A stretch of DNA of 64,000 bases from Halorientalis marina (GCF_023028345.1 NZ_CP095487.1:2914001-2978000); one strand, 5' to 3'; counted from the first letter of the stretch, positions 15,020 through 24,509 are shown. Numbers and translations are program-made. The notes: generated by a model from the letters alone, not told the origin.

Positions 15020-15361
15020 TGTAAGTTTCCAGCAGGAACGATCAGCTGGGCTCAGGATCCGACAGGCGCACACGACGAACGTCCAGTGATCATCCTGTCC
15101 CACGAAAACCATCCGTTCAGTGCCACAGACTGTACCGTGATGTGTGCCGGAACGACAGCCCAGAAGTATGACCACAGAACGCCGGCTCTGGAAGACGAGC
15201 ACGTGACGGGTATCTCGTTCAGCGAAACGACGTATTTGATGCCGTGGGCATTATATACGATTCCACCGGCTTCACTCGGAACGGGGCGATCAGCAGGTGA
15301 GCTCACGGCATCCGGAAAGAAACTCGTCAAGAAGGAGCTTATCAGACTTCTTATGGACTGA
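15020..15361 (+). pseudogene. MazF/PemK-like toxin, 5'-truncated next to the IS
   Basis: The plus-strand frame reads CKFPAGTISWAQDPTG, then ERPVIILSHENHPF, CTVMCAGTTAQKYD and a C-terminal helix LVKKELIRLLMD. The 'G-T-I-x-W-A-Q-D-P ... R-P-V-I-I-L-S' order is that of a PemK/MazF-like beta barrel. No start codon precedes CKFPAG in frame; the frame runs back into the presumed IS right end, so the N-terminus was lost by insertion. Internal GTG at 15086 could start only a truncated protein without the first strand. Confidence 0.55.
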
Positions 15362-15485
15362 TTGACGATCGGGTAGTCACTCACAAGTAGCTCAACTGTG
15401 AGATCCGCTGACGGTCTTCCTTGAGCTCCGGAGAAGAATCGTTCCAGTGACAACGAGACCCGCACCTCAACCGGCCACTAGCTTT

Positions 15486-15794
15486 CTATTGCTCGTCGAA
15501 CGGCCCGCACGCTAACTCAAATTGAGGTGTGTACGGCGACGCTGGCTTCGCCACGGCACGCGTCCCAGTCGTGTGGCCAGGCCAGCACTGTAACTGGATG
15601 TTTTTCGCTCCCTGGGGGCCTGCGGAGATCGTCCCCCGCGGGTCCGGCGTGAACTCGTGTTGTGGGTTCGCGTCAGCAGTTGATTCGCGTTCAGGGTGTC
15701 CATCTCCGGACGCTCTCAGGAGTTCGATCGACCAATGATTCCAGGTTTGACACGCCCACGAACAGTCGCATCGCTCGGTATCGCACCGCATCAT
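15486..15794 (-). CDS. Uncertain ORF, Cys-containing
   Basis: A minus-strand frame from an ATG at 15794 gives about 102 residues beginning MRCDTERCDCSWACQ, with a Cys-rich start and a Pro/Gly-rich rest. G+C at third positions is moderately high but the residue composition is not clearly haloarchaeal (few acidic residues). Listed because the surrounding 530 bp otherwise hold nothing I can support. Confidence 0.25.
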   Translation of the reverse strand: MMRCDTERCDCSWACQTWNHWSIELLRASGDGHPERESTADANPQHEFTPDPRGTISAGPQGAKNIQLQCWPGHTTGTRAVAKPASPYTPQFELACGPFDEQ

Positions 15795-15895
15795 ACCGAC
15801 GAGGATCGGAACCAGACCAACGAGCAAGACTGTGTCCACGAATCGGATCGGGATCAGTCCACGTCGGCACCTACCACAGTCGGTGGTGAGCGGTC

Positions 15896-16300
15896 GTGAG
15901 CGATCCCCACATCGACGCGCCGGTAGCACAGGTCTGTCGGGGCCTGGCGGTCCCGACCAGCGACGATCGGCTGCGAGCAACCTGCGAGAGCTGTGGAACG
16001 CCACTCGTCGACGGGTCGCCGGTTCAGGCTGTGATCAGTCGATCCGGGCCGGTCCGCCGAATGCAGGTCCAACGAGTGACCTGCCCCGGCTGTCGCGTGG
16101 CCCTGCCCCGGACGCTTGGTGTTGTGGCACTGATTGTCGAGGGGTCACTGGCCGTCCTCCAGCAGGCCAGTCGGCAGGACAGCGAACTGGTACTTGCTGA
16201 CGTGTCCGTTGAGGAGTGCTCACCGGCCGGGGAAAGTGGGTGGGTCGCCGGCAGCAGCGAACTCTGTCGGTGCGTTGTGAGCGGTGATGACCGACGGTGA
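15896..16300 (+). CDS. Zinc-ribbon-like hypothetical protein
   Basis: A 134-residue protein starting at GTG (15896). It contains two CxxC pairs, CESCGTPL at about residue 30 and CPGCRVALP at about 63, spaced like a zinc ribbon, plus LGVVALIVEGSLAVLQQASR, a helical segment. The C-terminal third is acidic. Such ribbons bind DNA, RNA or protein; nothing here tells which. It stands alone between the IS remnant region and the glycan locus. Confidence 0.55.
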   Translation: MSDPHIDAPVAQVCRGLAVPTSDDRLRATCESCGTPLVDGSPVQAVISRSGPVRRMQVQRVTCPGCRVALPRTLGVVALIVEGSLAVLQQASRQDSELVLADVSVEECSPAGESGWVAGSSELCRCVVSGDDRR

Positions 16301-16731
16301 GATCGTCGGCACGCCTGTCGGACCGACAGCCAGCGTGCGAAGCATTTCCAACGGCAGTCCTCTCTTTTGGCTCTGTACTTTCTGTGCGTGAAACAGTATA
16401 ATCCACTTCCTATTGTCCAATAGAGACGACGACCGATTCTGACGCGTCTGCCTGCGGAGCTGAGTCCGAGAACGAGCAGGACACTGCCGATGCCGTGAGG
16501 CGGATTGTCGACCTCACAGATTACGCAAATCGGACCTAATTCGATAGTCCGTCGTCGTTCATCCCGTATCGACTCTTCGAGGACGAAAAAAGCGTGAACA
16601 GCGTACGAGGGACTCCGTGAAGCCTCCGAAGGAGTTGTGGGCGATCCGCCCGTATACTTGGCCTCCTTGTCCGTCCCTGGGTAGCAGATCTGTCCCTACT
16701 CTATCTTTTAGCTGGAAAAGCGGTCATTTCC
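16301..16731 (+). other. Intergenic region with a short coding remnant
   Basis: 430 bp between the zinc-ribbon gene and the first glycosyltransferase. A plus-strand open frame at about 16406-16541 ends with DAVRRIVDLTDYANRT before TAA and looks like the C-terminal end of an acidic protein, but has no start codon, so it is probably a remnant. Nothing else is recognisable. Confidence 0.3.
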
Positions 16732-17838
16732 TTACTGTGCAGCCAACTCTTCTCGGTATATTTCTTCGACTTTTGCGAGCATTTGATCCCGAGTAAAGTG
16801 TTGCTCAACCCGCTCACGTGCTCGTTTGGCGTAGCGCTGGCGGCGTTCGTCGTCGTCGAGAAGTGTGGTTATCGCATCCGCCATGGCCGATACGTCGCGT
16901 GGTGGGACCGTCAGTCCGGTCTCTCTATCTTGACTCACCCACGGAACGCCCGTCGGAAGCGACGTGTTCACCACCGGTGTTTCTCGGGCCATTGCCTCGA
17001 GTTGGACGATTCCGAACGCTTCGCTTGGCTCGATCGAGGGGAGTACGAAAAGGTCGGCGACCCGATATGCGCCCGCGAGCTGTGGCTCTGGGAGGTATCC
17101 GAGGAAGCGAACACGATCAGTAACGCCGCGCTCGCGTGCTCGTTGTTCCAGTGCTGTGCGACGCTCACCATCACCGACGACGAGCAACGTGGCCTCGACT
17201 TCGGCCATCGCGTCGATCAGATACTCGACGCCCTTGTAGTAGTTCAGTCGCCCGACACAGAGGACAATCGGTCCGTTCGTATCCACGTCCAGTTCCGCGG
17301 GGTCCTCAGTATCGACCGCGTCGAGATCGACCGAGAGCGGTACGACTTCACATTTTTCTGTGTAGGGCGTGAGCACGTCCGAGTTATCGAGCAGTCGTTG
17401 TGACGTGACCGTAATCCGGTCGACGCGGTCAAGAAACCGTTCGAGGAGCGGGCGATACACTCGGAACGCGGTCGCCTGCCGGACGATGTCGCTGTGGTAG
17501 GTCGCGACGACCGGTGCCTTCCCGGTTCCGGCAGTCAGTTGTGACACTGTCGAGAGCGGATTCGGGAGATGGTGATGGACGATATCCGCAGCACGGGCCG
17601 TTGACCGAAGGTGAACAGGGAAGGTCGGCGCAAGTGGAGCAGACATGACGACGCCGAGGCTCGATGTCTTGGTGACCTCGACGCCGTTATGGTGTTCGTG
17701 CCGGCCGAGCCCCCGTGGGCGGGCTGCGAGTACGCGGGAGGTATGGGAGTCAGCGAGCCCTTCGGCAATATCCTGGACGACCTGCTCGACGCCGCCCACT
17801 TCTGGATAGTAGAGTTTGTTCACCTGGAGAACGTTCAT
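16732..17838 (-). CDS. Glycosyltransferase family 4
   Basis: Predicted GT-B enzyme transferring sugar from a nucleotide donor to a lipid-linked glycan at the inner face of the membrane. 368 residues: N-terminal Rossmann domain begins MNVLQVNKLYYPEVGGVEQVV with the GGVE acceptor-side loop; C-terminal domain has LCVGRLNYYKGVEYLIDA (about 190) and the EX7E donor motif EAFGIVQLE (about 283-291). Length and order are standard for GT4. First gene of the glycan locus and divergent from the next GT4 gene across a 204-bp region containing AATATATG at about 17,933. Confidence 0.9.
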   Translation of the reverse strand: MNVLQVNKLYYPEVGGVEQVVQDIAEGLADSHTSRVLAARPRGLGRHEHHNGVEVTKTSSLGVVMSAPLAPTFPVHLRSTARAADIVHHHLPNPLSTVSQLTAGTGKAPVVATYHSDIVRQATAFRVYRPLLERFLDRVDRITVTSQRLLDNSDVLTPYTEKCEVVPLSVDLDAVDTEDPAELDVDTNGPIVLCVGRLNYYKGVEYLIDAMAEVEATLLVVGDGERRTALEQRARERGVTDRVRFLGYLPEPQLAGAYRVADLFVLPSIEPSEAFGIVQLEAMARETPVVNTSLPTGVPWVSQDRETGLTVPPRDVSAMADAITTLLDDDERRQRYAKRARERVEQHFTRDQMLAKVEEIYREELAAQ

Positions 17839-18042
17839 GTTCGGTCGGAGTATTCGGTGTGCGTGGGTGCTCTCCCGAGAGGCAGAAAACTGGTTCGGTG
17901 CGAGTATGTCTTCCGTCTACCCTAGCCGAACAATATATGCCGCTTACCCGATTGGAAGCAACTGAACAGTGGACTTTCCTGATCGAACAGGTCGTTGCGG
18001 TCCTCACTTTGGGACCGCCAAGACGCATCCGTCACCCGATAG

Positions 18043-19173
18043 ATGACAGCCGAGACGATCACCGTCGGTCTCGATGCTCGCTTCGTCGACCACCCGGGGA
18101 TTGGCCGCTACGTCTCGAAGCTCTTGGAGTCGCTCCCGGAGCGAATCCATGTCCTCGCTGTGTGTCTCTCCGACGACCGTGGAGACGTTGTTGATCTGCG
18201 GCCGACTGCCGATGTCGCCGTCACGGACGCGAAACCGTTTGGAATCCGCGAACAGATAGCTCTCCCGAGATTGCTCGGACGACACGATATCGACTGTTTT
18301 CACGCAACACAGTTCACGATTCCTGTTGCGTGGCGCGGGCCGCTCGTGACGACGATCCACGACTGTGCCTACGACCGATTCCCCGCGGAGTTCGGCGACC
18401 GAGGACGAATTGCCAGATACTACCTTCGGACAATGATGCGCCTCGCCGTCGCTCGTTCCGATCGGATCATCACGCCTTCAGAGAGTACGAAGCGAGACGT
18501 ACAGCGGTTCTACGGTGGTGATGATTCCCTCTTCGAAGTAATTTACCACGGCGTTGATGCGGAGCGGTTTAATCCGGAGGCACCGTCTCCGACGATTGTC
18601 GACGGGGAGTATCTCCTCCACGTCGGATCAAACCGGCCGCGGAAGAACATAAACGGATTGTTAGATGGCTATGCCCGCGCCGTCTCGCAGTTGGATGCGC
18701 CGCCGAAACTCGTCATGGTTGGCGATCACGAAGACCGGTTCGTTGATCTCACGTCAGCAATTGCACACCGCGGTCTGACGGATTTAGTTATCAGTCCGGG
18801 ATATGTTGATGATGCTGAACTCGTCAAACTATACGCGAACGCGCTTGCATTCATTTTCCCTTCACATTACGAAGGGTTTGGTTTGCCTGTTCTGGAAGCG
18901 ATGGCATCGGGTACGCCCATTATCGCTGCGGATGCTGCTTCGCTGCCGGAGATGTGTGGGGAGGCCGCCCGGTACGTTGATTCGAGTAGTTCGGAGGATA
19001 TTGGCACTGGAATTGTCGGTGTCGTAACTGATGACTCATTTCGCAAACGTCTCCGGAAGAAAGGCCGTGCTCGTGTTCTCGGATTCAATTGGGAGCGAAC
19101 AGGTCGGATGACTGCTGCCGTATATGAGTCGGTGCGGACAGACGTGAGTCCGGACCGGGCTGCGTGCCAGTAA
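18043..19173 (+). CDS. Glycosyltransferase family 4
   Basis: 376-residue GT-B glycosyltransferase, WbaZ/mannosyltransferase-like. N-domain: GLDARFVDHPGIGRYVSKLLE, typical of the WbaZ-like group, then TTIHDCAYDRFP; C-domain: LLHVGSNRPRKNINGLLDGY and the EX7E motif EGFGLPVLEAMASGTP. Followed at 47 bp by a GT2 gene in the same direction. The last third is A/T-richer at third positions than the upstream part, as are the two following genes, which suggests separate acquisition. Confidence 0.9.
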   Translation: MTAETITVGLDARFVDHPGIGRYVSKLLESLPERIHVLAVCLSDDRGDVVDLRPTADVAVTDAKPFGIREQIALPRLLGRHDIDCFHATQFTIPVAWRGPLVTTIHDCAYDRFPAEFGDRGRIARYYLRTMMRLAVARSDRIITPSESTKRDVQRFYGGDDSLFEVIYHGVDAERFNPEAPSPTIVDGEYLLHVGSNRPRKNINGLLDGYARAVSQLDAPPKLVMVGDHEDRFVDLTSAIAHRGLTDLVISPGYVDDAELVKLYANALAFIFPSHYEGFGLPVLEAMASGTPIIAADAASLPEMCGEAARYVDSSSSEDIGTGIVGVVTDDSFRKRLRKKGRARVLGFNWERTGRMTAAVYESVRTDVSPDRAACQ

Positions 19174-19186
19174 GACAGCGATAGCA

Positions 19187-19193
19187 TTTAATA
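19187..19193 (+). promoter_or_regulatory. TATA box of the GT2 gene
   Basis: TTTAATA lies 28 nt before the ATG at 19221, the spacing expected for a leaderless haloarchaeal transcript. It shows that the GT2 gene has its own promoter despite the close upstream gene. Confidence 0.55.
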
Positions 19194-19220
19194 CAGTCCT
19201 GACCACAACTACGCAAGTTG

Positions 19221-19928
19221 ATGTATAACGGACGATCGGTCGCAGTCGCCATGCCGGCCTACAATGAGGAACCAAACATCTGTGATGCAGTTTCGTCGTT
19301 TGCTGCCCTTGATACCGTTGACGAGGTAATTGTCGTCGACAATAACTCGACGGATCAGACAGCTCAGATCGCACGACAGAACGGTGCGACGGTGGTCCCC
19401 GAACCACGACAGGGGTACGGCTACGCCTGTCGGCGGGGACTTGACGAGGCAACCGATCGAGCCGAACTGGCCGTTCTCGTTGAACCTGACGGAACGTTTA
19501 TGACGCGAGACGTCCAGAAACTTCTCGTGTACGCAGACGACTGCGATCTCGTTCTAGGCACCCGAACGTCATCGGAATTCATTTGGGACGAAGCGAAAAT
19601 GGGGCCGTTTCTCAGGTGGGGGAACTGGGGACTGGCGAAGCTCATTGAGGTGCTTTTTAATACGACGAACTTGACTGATGTGGGCTGCACATATCGGCTC
19701 ATTGATGCCGATTCATACGAAATGATCCGAAATTCGTTGATGGTCGGTGGTTCGCATTTCTCTCCTGAGATGATCGTCCGCGCGTCCCAAAACAATCTTG
19801 AGATGATTCAAATACCAGTGAACTATCAACCGCGTCAGGGAGAGTCGAAAATAACCGACAATCGGTGGGCTGCATTCAAACTCGGATTGATAATGACATG
19901 GTTCATCCTCCGGGAACGGCTTTCATAA
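19221..19928 (+). CDS. Glycosyltransferase family 2, dolichol-phosphate sugar synthase-like
   Basis: 235-residue GT-A enzyme of the DPM1/DPG synthase type without membrane domain. VAMPAYNEEPNICDAVSSF, IVVDNNSTDQT and VEPDGTFMTRDVQKLL (D-x-D-like metal site) are conserved, then GCTYRLIDADSYE and QGESKITDNRW near the end. Likely makes a polyprenyl- (dolichyl-) phosphate sugar used by membrane GT-C enzymes on the outer face. I chose ATG 19221 over the in-frame TTG 3 nt earlier. Stop codon overlaps the ATG of the next gene by one base (TAATG), so the two are translationally coupled. Confidence 0.88.
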   Translation: MYNGRSVAVAMPAYNEEPNICDAVSSFAALDTVDEVIVVDNNSTDQTAQIARQNGATVVPEPRQGYGYACRRGLDEATDRAELAVLVEPDGTFMTRDVQKLLVYADDCDLVLGTRTSSEFIWDEAKMGPFLRWGNWGLAKLIEVLFNTTNLTDVGCTYRLIDADSYEMIRNSLMVGGSHFSPEMIVRASQNNLEMIQIPVNYQPRQGESKITDNRWAAFKLGLIMTWFILRERLS

Positions 19929-20293
19929 TGAGAGCAACAATCCTGAAGCTATTCCTGATAACGATTATAAATGCCGTAGGACAAGTTGCGCTCAAACTCG
20001 GGGCAGAAGAATCTATGTTCAATCTCGGGATGCTCCTATCGCCACAGCGCCTCATTCAGGCGCCGTATCTCTTTGTTGGGGGTGGGCTTTACGCGCTGAG
20101 CCTGGCCCTATACGTGAACGTACTTTCCGAAACTCCCCTCTCAGTGGCGTATCCGTTTATCGGATTCACGTATGTGATTGTCGTCATCATGAGTGTCGTT
20201 GTGCTTGAGGAGACGATAACGACACGGCTTATAATCGGTTCGGTCCTCATCTTTCTCGGCGTGTCGCTCGTTGGTAGCTCACTCAACGCCTGA
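19928..20293 (+). CDS. SMR/ArnE-like four-helix membrane protein, putative lipid-phosphate-sugar flippase
   Basis: 121 residues with four hydrophobic helices (about 5-22, 42-62, 70-90, 97-117) in the EmrE/DMT half-size pattern; INAVGQVALKLGAEES in helix 1 and ETPLSVAYPFIGFTYVIVVIMSVVVLEE are typical of ArnE/ArnF-like proteins that flip undecaprenyl-phosphate aminosugars. Overlap with the dolichol-phosphate sugar synthase gene suggests it flips the product of that enzyme across the cytoplasmic membrane. Convergent with, and overlapping by 15 bp, the membrane glycosyltransferase gene that could use the flipped donor. Confidence 0.78.
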   Translation: MRATILKLFLITIINAVGQVALKLGAEESMFNLGMLLSPQRLIQAPYLFVGGGLYALSLALYVNVLSETPLSVAYPFIGFTYVIVVIMSVVVLEETITTRLIIGSVLIFLGVSLVGSSLNA

Positions 20294-21811
20294 CGAGGTA
20301 TTCCGCGTGTAGATGTACGCTGTGTACCCCGCCTTGGTGAAGTTCCTTCGTAAGGACCACTCGGTGACGTTGACTCGATGGTCAGAGATCGCAACCGTGC
20401 CGGAGGTTGTCGCAGTTATGTTTTCGACGTCAGAAACTCGCGCTTTGGTCACGTATCCGGATCGTGCGAGAGCAGTGTAGGCGGCGATGTTAACATCGCC
20501 TCGTTGGACGGCGAAATGACTCTCCGGCTCGCCGATTTCGTCAACGACCTCGGACAGCCCGTTGCTGAATGAAGCCTCATCTTGGAGCGCGTTCGCTCGC
20601 TGTGCGAGAAACATGTTCGGTCCCATCGTGGCTGAGACAGTGAGGATTACCAGCAGGATCGCCGCGGGCTGTGCCAGCTTCTGTAGGCCGGCACTCAGAT
20701 CCTTGTCAGCTGCTTGGACCATCTGGCCGATGACCGCTGCGAATGGGAACCCTACCCACCACAGGTAGTAATCGTGAATGTACACGCCATACGGGAAGAG
20801 GACGAGCACGAACAGACCTGCACCGAGCCAGGCTAGCGATAGGGCGTAGGTAGTCGGGATGACTTGGCCGCGACTGGTTTGGAACAGCCAGCCCGTTTTC
20901 TGGTATCGAACCACGTAGACGCCTCCCACGAGGAGTACGAGCAGCGAGAGTGTGAAGTACGGCACCCGCGCCGTGAGCAGTTCGTTGATGCGGTTGTACC
21001 AGACGGGCTGGAGAAGCAGACCTCCGGAACTGGTGATCATGTACCCGCCGTAACTCCGTGCGCCTTCCATGAGATAATGATAATAGACGTATAGGATTCC
21101 TGCTGGAATCAGACCGACGAAGTGTGACAGCCAGAGCGGCCACCGGTCCCGAACCTCGACGGAACGGCCAGTGTGTACAGCTGCAGCCAGGGCGGCCACT
21201 TCAGCGCTCAAAAGTGTTACCGTCACGATTCCACCCCAGAAGTGATTCAAAGTCGCGAGCCCCGCACCAATGCCGCTCAGGACTGCCCACCGGTTGCTGG
21301 CGGTCCGGTAGAAGTTCACATATCCGATCATACTGACCGCCGCAAAGAGCATCGTAACCGGCGTCGGCATCGCATAGCCGAAGAGGAGCACATACAGCGG
21401 CGTGACGACCACGAGTCCGAGCACGACCGCGACGGCCAGCATCGACATTCCGAGTTTTCGGTATACTAGACCGAACAGTATCAGGGATGCGAGACCCACT
21501 ACCGACAGCACGATCTTCACCGCAGTGAATCCGAAGCCCAGTCCGAACACGGGGCCGAGCAACATTCCATGGAGGTTCGCGCCAGCGAAGCTGTGATGCG
21601 GTGCTAACCCCGGAATGCCGGACTGGGCCGTACTGATTGCTACCTGTACCGTGATGAGCTGGACGAGCCGTCGGTACCAGCCGGGGAAGGGACCGAGGAG
21701 AATCGGGAGCCGAAGCACGACGTACGGCAGTACTAAGACTCCCCATATGGTGATCGGCGAATCGAGCCTCGTCTTCGTCAGCACTGTCTTAAGGATATCG
21801 AAAGGGGTCAT
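20279..21811 (-). CDS. Polytopic membrane protein, GT-C glycosyltransferase-like
   Basis: 510 residues with about 11-12 predicted helices in the first 400 residues and an outside C-terminal domain (about 410-510). Short first loop with PGLAPHHSFAGANLHG and a large hydrophobic core match GT-C (GT39/GT83-like) enzymes, which use lipid-phosphate sugars on the outer face. No strict DD or DE motif is obvious, so the assignment rests on architecture. Its gene end overlaps the end of the SMR-like gene; the epimerase gene lies 15 bp upstream in the same direction, which makes these two a probable operon. Confidence 0.65.
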   Translation of the reverse strand: MTPFDILKTVLTKTRLDSPITIWGVLVLPYVVLRLPILLGPFPGWYRRLVQLITVQVAISTAQSGIPGLAPHHSFAGANLHGMLLGPVFGLGFGFTAVKIVLSVVGLASLILFGLVYRKLGMSMLAVAVVLGLVVVTPLYVLLFGYAMPTPVTMLFAAVSMIGYVNFYRTASNRWAVLSGIGAGLATLNHFWGGIVTVTLLSAEVAALAAAVHTGRSVEVRDRWPLWLSHFVGLIPAGILYVYYHYLMEGARSYGGYMITSSGGLLLQPVWYNRINELLTARVPYFTLSLLVLLVGGVYVVRYQKTGWLFQTSRGQVIPTTYALSLAWLGAGLFVLVLFPYGVYIHDYYLWWVGFPFAAVIGQMVQAADKDLSAGLQKLAQPAAILLVILTVSATMGPNMFLAQRANALQDEASFSNGLSEVVDEIGEPESHFAVQRGDVNIAAYTALARSGYVTKARVSDVENITATTSGTVAISDHRVNVTEWSLRRNFTKAGYTAYIYTRNTSSGVE

Positions 21812-21826
21812 GGTAGGTCGGATTCT

Positions 21827-22834
21827 TCAGATGAGTTCGTTTTGCCAGGTCTCGGGCGTGTTGCCGTTGTTGATCTCCAAATCGATATGATATTCAAACT
21901 CCTTCGGACCCCGCTCGTCAATCCACTCTACCATCTCTGCCACTCCTTGGCGGAGCGTGTACTCCGTCTGGTAATCCAGAAGCTGGCGGGCTTTGTCGGC
22001 CGAACAGTTCGCCAGTTCGACTTCTTGTGGTCGTTCCTCGACGTAGATCGGATCGAGATCGAAACCGATGTCCGAAGCAATCGTCTCCGCTAGGGTGTTG
22101 ATTGAGACGAACTCCTTGTCTGGGCCGATATTGACGGCTTCTCCGACCACGTTCTCGTTGAATGCTAACTTCGACAGCGGGCGGACGGCGTCATCGATAT
22201 AGGTGAAACATCGCTTCTGGGTGCCGTCACCGTAGATGATCGGTTGCTCACCTTGCAACATGCGGTTGATAAAAATAGCGATGACGTTCCGAAACGGGTC
22301 GTCGTACCGCTGTCGAGGGCCATATATGTTGTGTGGAACGGCGATGACCGTATCGAAATCGTGAACATCACCCATCAACGTCGTCAGTCGTTCACCCGCG
22401 ACCTTACTGATACCATATGGGTCCTGTGGGTCGGGCTCCATGTCCTCCCTGAATGGAGTTTTGTTCTCCCCGTAGCGCGACATGCTGGAACAGTAAATGA
22501 AGCGCTCGATCCCGGTGTCGGCCGCGGCAGCCAGCGTGGCGGTTGTCGCCTCGTAGATACTGCGATTGATCTCCAGCGGCGAAAAGACGCTCAGCCCCTC
22601 GTGCGCCAGTGCAGCAGTGTGATAGACGATATCGGCGCCGTCCATCGCGGTTTTCATTTCGTCGAGGTCGAGGCAATCTATTTCGTGAAATTCCACCTCG
22701 GACGGAAGATTGTCAGCATACCCACTGCGAAACGTATCATTTCCGACGACCTCGTGCCCTCGTTCCAAAAACCGGTCAGCGAGATGACTCCCGAGGAAAC
22801 CAGCAACACCAGTTATGAAAACACGCTTTGCCAT
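21827..22834 (-). CDS. NAD-dependent sugar-nucleotide epimerase/dehydratase (extended SDR)
   Basis: 335 residues from the ATG at 22834. N-terminal NAD site FITGVAGFLGSHLADRF (GxxGxxG), catalytic SSMSRYGENK and DPYGISKVAGE (YxxxK), and a C-terminal substrate half with RCFTYIDDAV and VNIGPDKEFVSINTLAE. Belongs to the UDP-glucose 4-epimerase/GDP-sugar epimerase group; exact substrate cannot be told. Supplies an activated sugar to the glycan locus. An A/T-rich CTCAATAAATC at 22857-22867 lies 23-33 nt before the start and is a good TATA candidate. Confidence 0.9.
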   Translation of the reverse strand: MAKRVFITGVAGFLGSHLADRFLERGHEVVGNDTFRSGYADNLPSEVEFHEIDCLDLDEMKTAMDGADIVYHTAALAHEGLSVFSPLEINRSIYEATTATLAAAADTGIERFIYCSSMSRYGENKTPFREDMEPDPQDPYGISKVAGERLTTLMGDVHDFDTVIAVPHNIYGPRQRYDDPFRNVIAIFINRMLQGEQPIIYGDGTQKRCFTYIDDAVRPLSKLAFNENVVGEAVNIGPDKEFVSINTLAETIASDIGFDLDPIYVEERPQEVELANCSADKARQLLDYQTEYTLRQGVAEMVEWIDERGPKEFEYHIDLEINNGNTPETWQNELI

Positions 22835-23145
22835 ACCCCCCTTGGCACGTCCCCACTCAATAAATCTCCCGTTACTACAGTCTCGGAAACCGGGGCGTTG
22901 CGCTGGTCCGATGACAGGGGCTGTCCTCTCCGAACCGGCCTTCCACACTCCCTCCAGACCTCACAGGCTTACGAGTGACCGTCTCGTCGGGTGCGAACAA
23001 TCGAGAGTCGGAACGGGGTCGGTGTTCCGGTGTTTCGACCTCTGCTGGAGGCCTCTCTAAAGTAACTGGGTCTTAACACGACGAGCGGCCTCGTCGGACC
23101 AGCGTATTTTATAATCGTCGCCGAATCTAACTCGATAATATCTCC
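22835..23145 (+). promoter_or_regulatory. Divergent intergenic region with two TATA elements
   Basis: 311 bp without a gene. One TATA candidate serves the minus-strand epimerase (about 22857-22867); the other, TTTTATAATCG at 23107-23117, serves the membrane protein at 23146. The same 11-bp string recurs at 26109 before the disrupted methyltransferase gene. Confidence 0.5.
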
Positions 23146-24438
23146 ATGCGTCTGGAATCCCTGTCGGAAACGAGAGCGACTCTCATGTCGGCAATCCGAC
23201 TCGGCCACCCGATCAATCCACAATCCAGACGACTCATTCTCGTCGCCGCGATGGCCGCCGTCCCCGCTTGGCTGTTGTTCTGGGGGCCGTCCTATCTCTC
23301 GTGGGGTGACGCTGCGAATCTGCTGTTGAATCGAGCTAGTATGTACGTGGTCCACCCGTCTGGGGGACTCAATCCGCACGGTCATGTCAACTATCCGTAT
23401 ATGCCGATCTACGCGATGGCGAGTGCAGTTCTCTCCATCCCGTTTAGAATCGCGGCGGAAACGATTGGGGCCCCAGCGGTCGCTCAGACGCTCTGGCGAA
23501 ATTTGGCCGTCGGCCTTTGGGGGTATCTTGGATATCTCGGGTCTGCGTACTGGGGAACCTCGATTTTCAGCGATGAGCGGCGCCAGTACGGCGTGACCAT
23601 CCTCCTGCTGATCTTCCCGGCGTTCTGGGCCGACCTGCTGCATACCGGTGCGAATGTACTCGTCACGGCGTTGGTGTTGGCGACGATCCTGGCGGCTCGC
23701 GAACAGAGGTGGCTCTTGGCTGGACTCGCGCTCGGACTCGCGACGTTCAAATTCACTGCATTGCCCCTCACCGTTGTGCTCTTGGGCTTCGCTGTCGCCA
23801 CCGATGGCCCTCGGGCGGGGTTATTGGTGTCAATCGGTGGGATCGTGAGTCAGATCCCGAACGTGTTGTACTTCGCTCTCGATTGGAACGCTTTGGTCCT
23901 TATTGTGTCGCGACGTGGGGCCTTGAGTTACGCTGCCCACGTGTTTCGCCCTGAGCAGACTTTCCTGCTCCCGTTGCAACTGGTGATGAACGGCGAGTTC
24001 TACTCTCACACCGTGTTCCCGTTCGTCGTCCTCACGTTCACCCTCGCCGGAACTGCGATCGCGGTCAAAAGCGATCTCGGACTGATCGCGGGGTTCCCAA
24101 TCGCGTACTTCAGCACCTCATACATGGTCGCGGCGGAACAGCGGACACTCCCGTTCTACGTCCTGACTGTCCTGCTACTGGCTGGGATAGCACATTGTTC
24201 GAACCGGGACTTTACCTGGTCCTACGCGTTCCTGTTTGTCGTCGTCGGGTACTGGGAACTCGTCTTCCTGCTCCGGGTCCACCACAACAAGGCGACGTTC
24301 CTGTATAGTGTGCTCTTCGACCGAATCCCCTATCTCCTGCTACTGAATCTCTCCAAGCTCGGCTTCGCAGTGGCGTTCGTCTATGCTATGTGGCAGATCT
24401 GGCGTGACGAGTCACTGCCCGGTGGAATGTTTCGGTGA
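23146..24438 (+). CDS. Polytopic membrane protein, putative GT-C glycosyltransferase
   Basis: 430 residues, about 9-11 hydrophobic helices. After the first helix a loop reads SWGDAANLLLNRASMYVVHPSGGLNPHGHVNYPYMPIYAMA, with an Asp at the position where GT-C enzymes carry a catalytic acid, and a following PYMPIY resembling mannosyltransferase (PIG-M/ALG-type) loops. No family signature beyond that. Alone in its orientation between two minus-strand genes. Confidence 0.6.
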   Translation: MRLESLSETRATLMSAIRLGHPINPQSRRLILVAAMAAVPAWLLFWGPSYLSWGDAANLLLNRASMYVVHPSGGLNPHGHVNYPYMPIYAMASAVLSIPFRIAAETIGAPAVAQTLWRNLAVGLWGYLGYLGSAYWGTSIFSDERRQYGVTILLLIFPAFWADLLHTGANVLVTALVLATILAAREQRWLLAGLALGLATFKFTALPLTVVLLGFAVATDGPRAGLLVSIGGIVSQIPNVLYFALDWNALVLIVSRRGALSYAAHVFRPEQTFLLPLQLVMNGEFYSHTVFPFVVLTFTLAGTAIAVKSDLGLIAGFPIAYFSTSYMVAAEQRTLPFYVLTVLLLAGIAHCSNRDFTWSYAFLFVVVGYWELVFLLRVHHNKATFLYSVLFDRIPYLLLLNLSKLGFAVAFVYAMWQIWRDESLPGGMFR

Positions 24439-24509
24439 CCGCCTGTGAGGGTACCCCGAGGAACAGGTCCGGCGCGGTCACGGTCGTCGGCTGACGCCCC
24501 CTGACAGAC

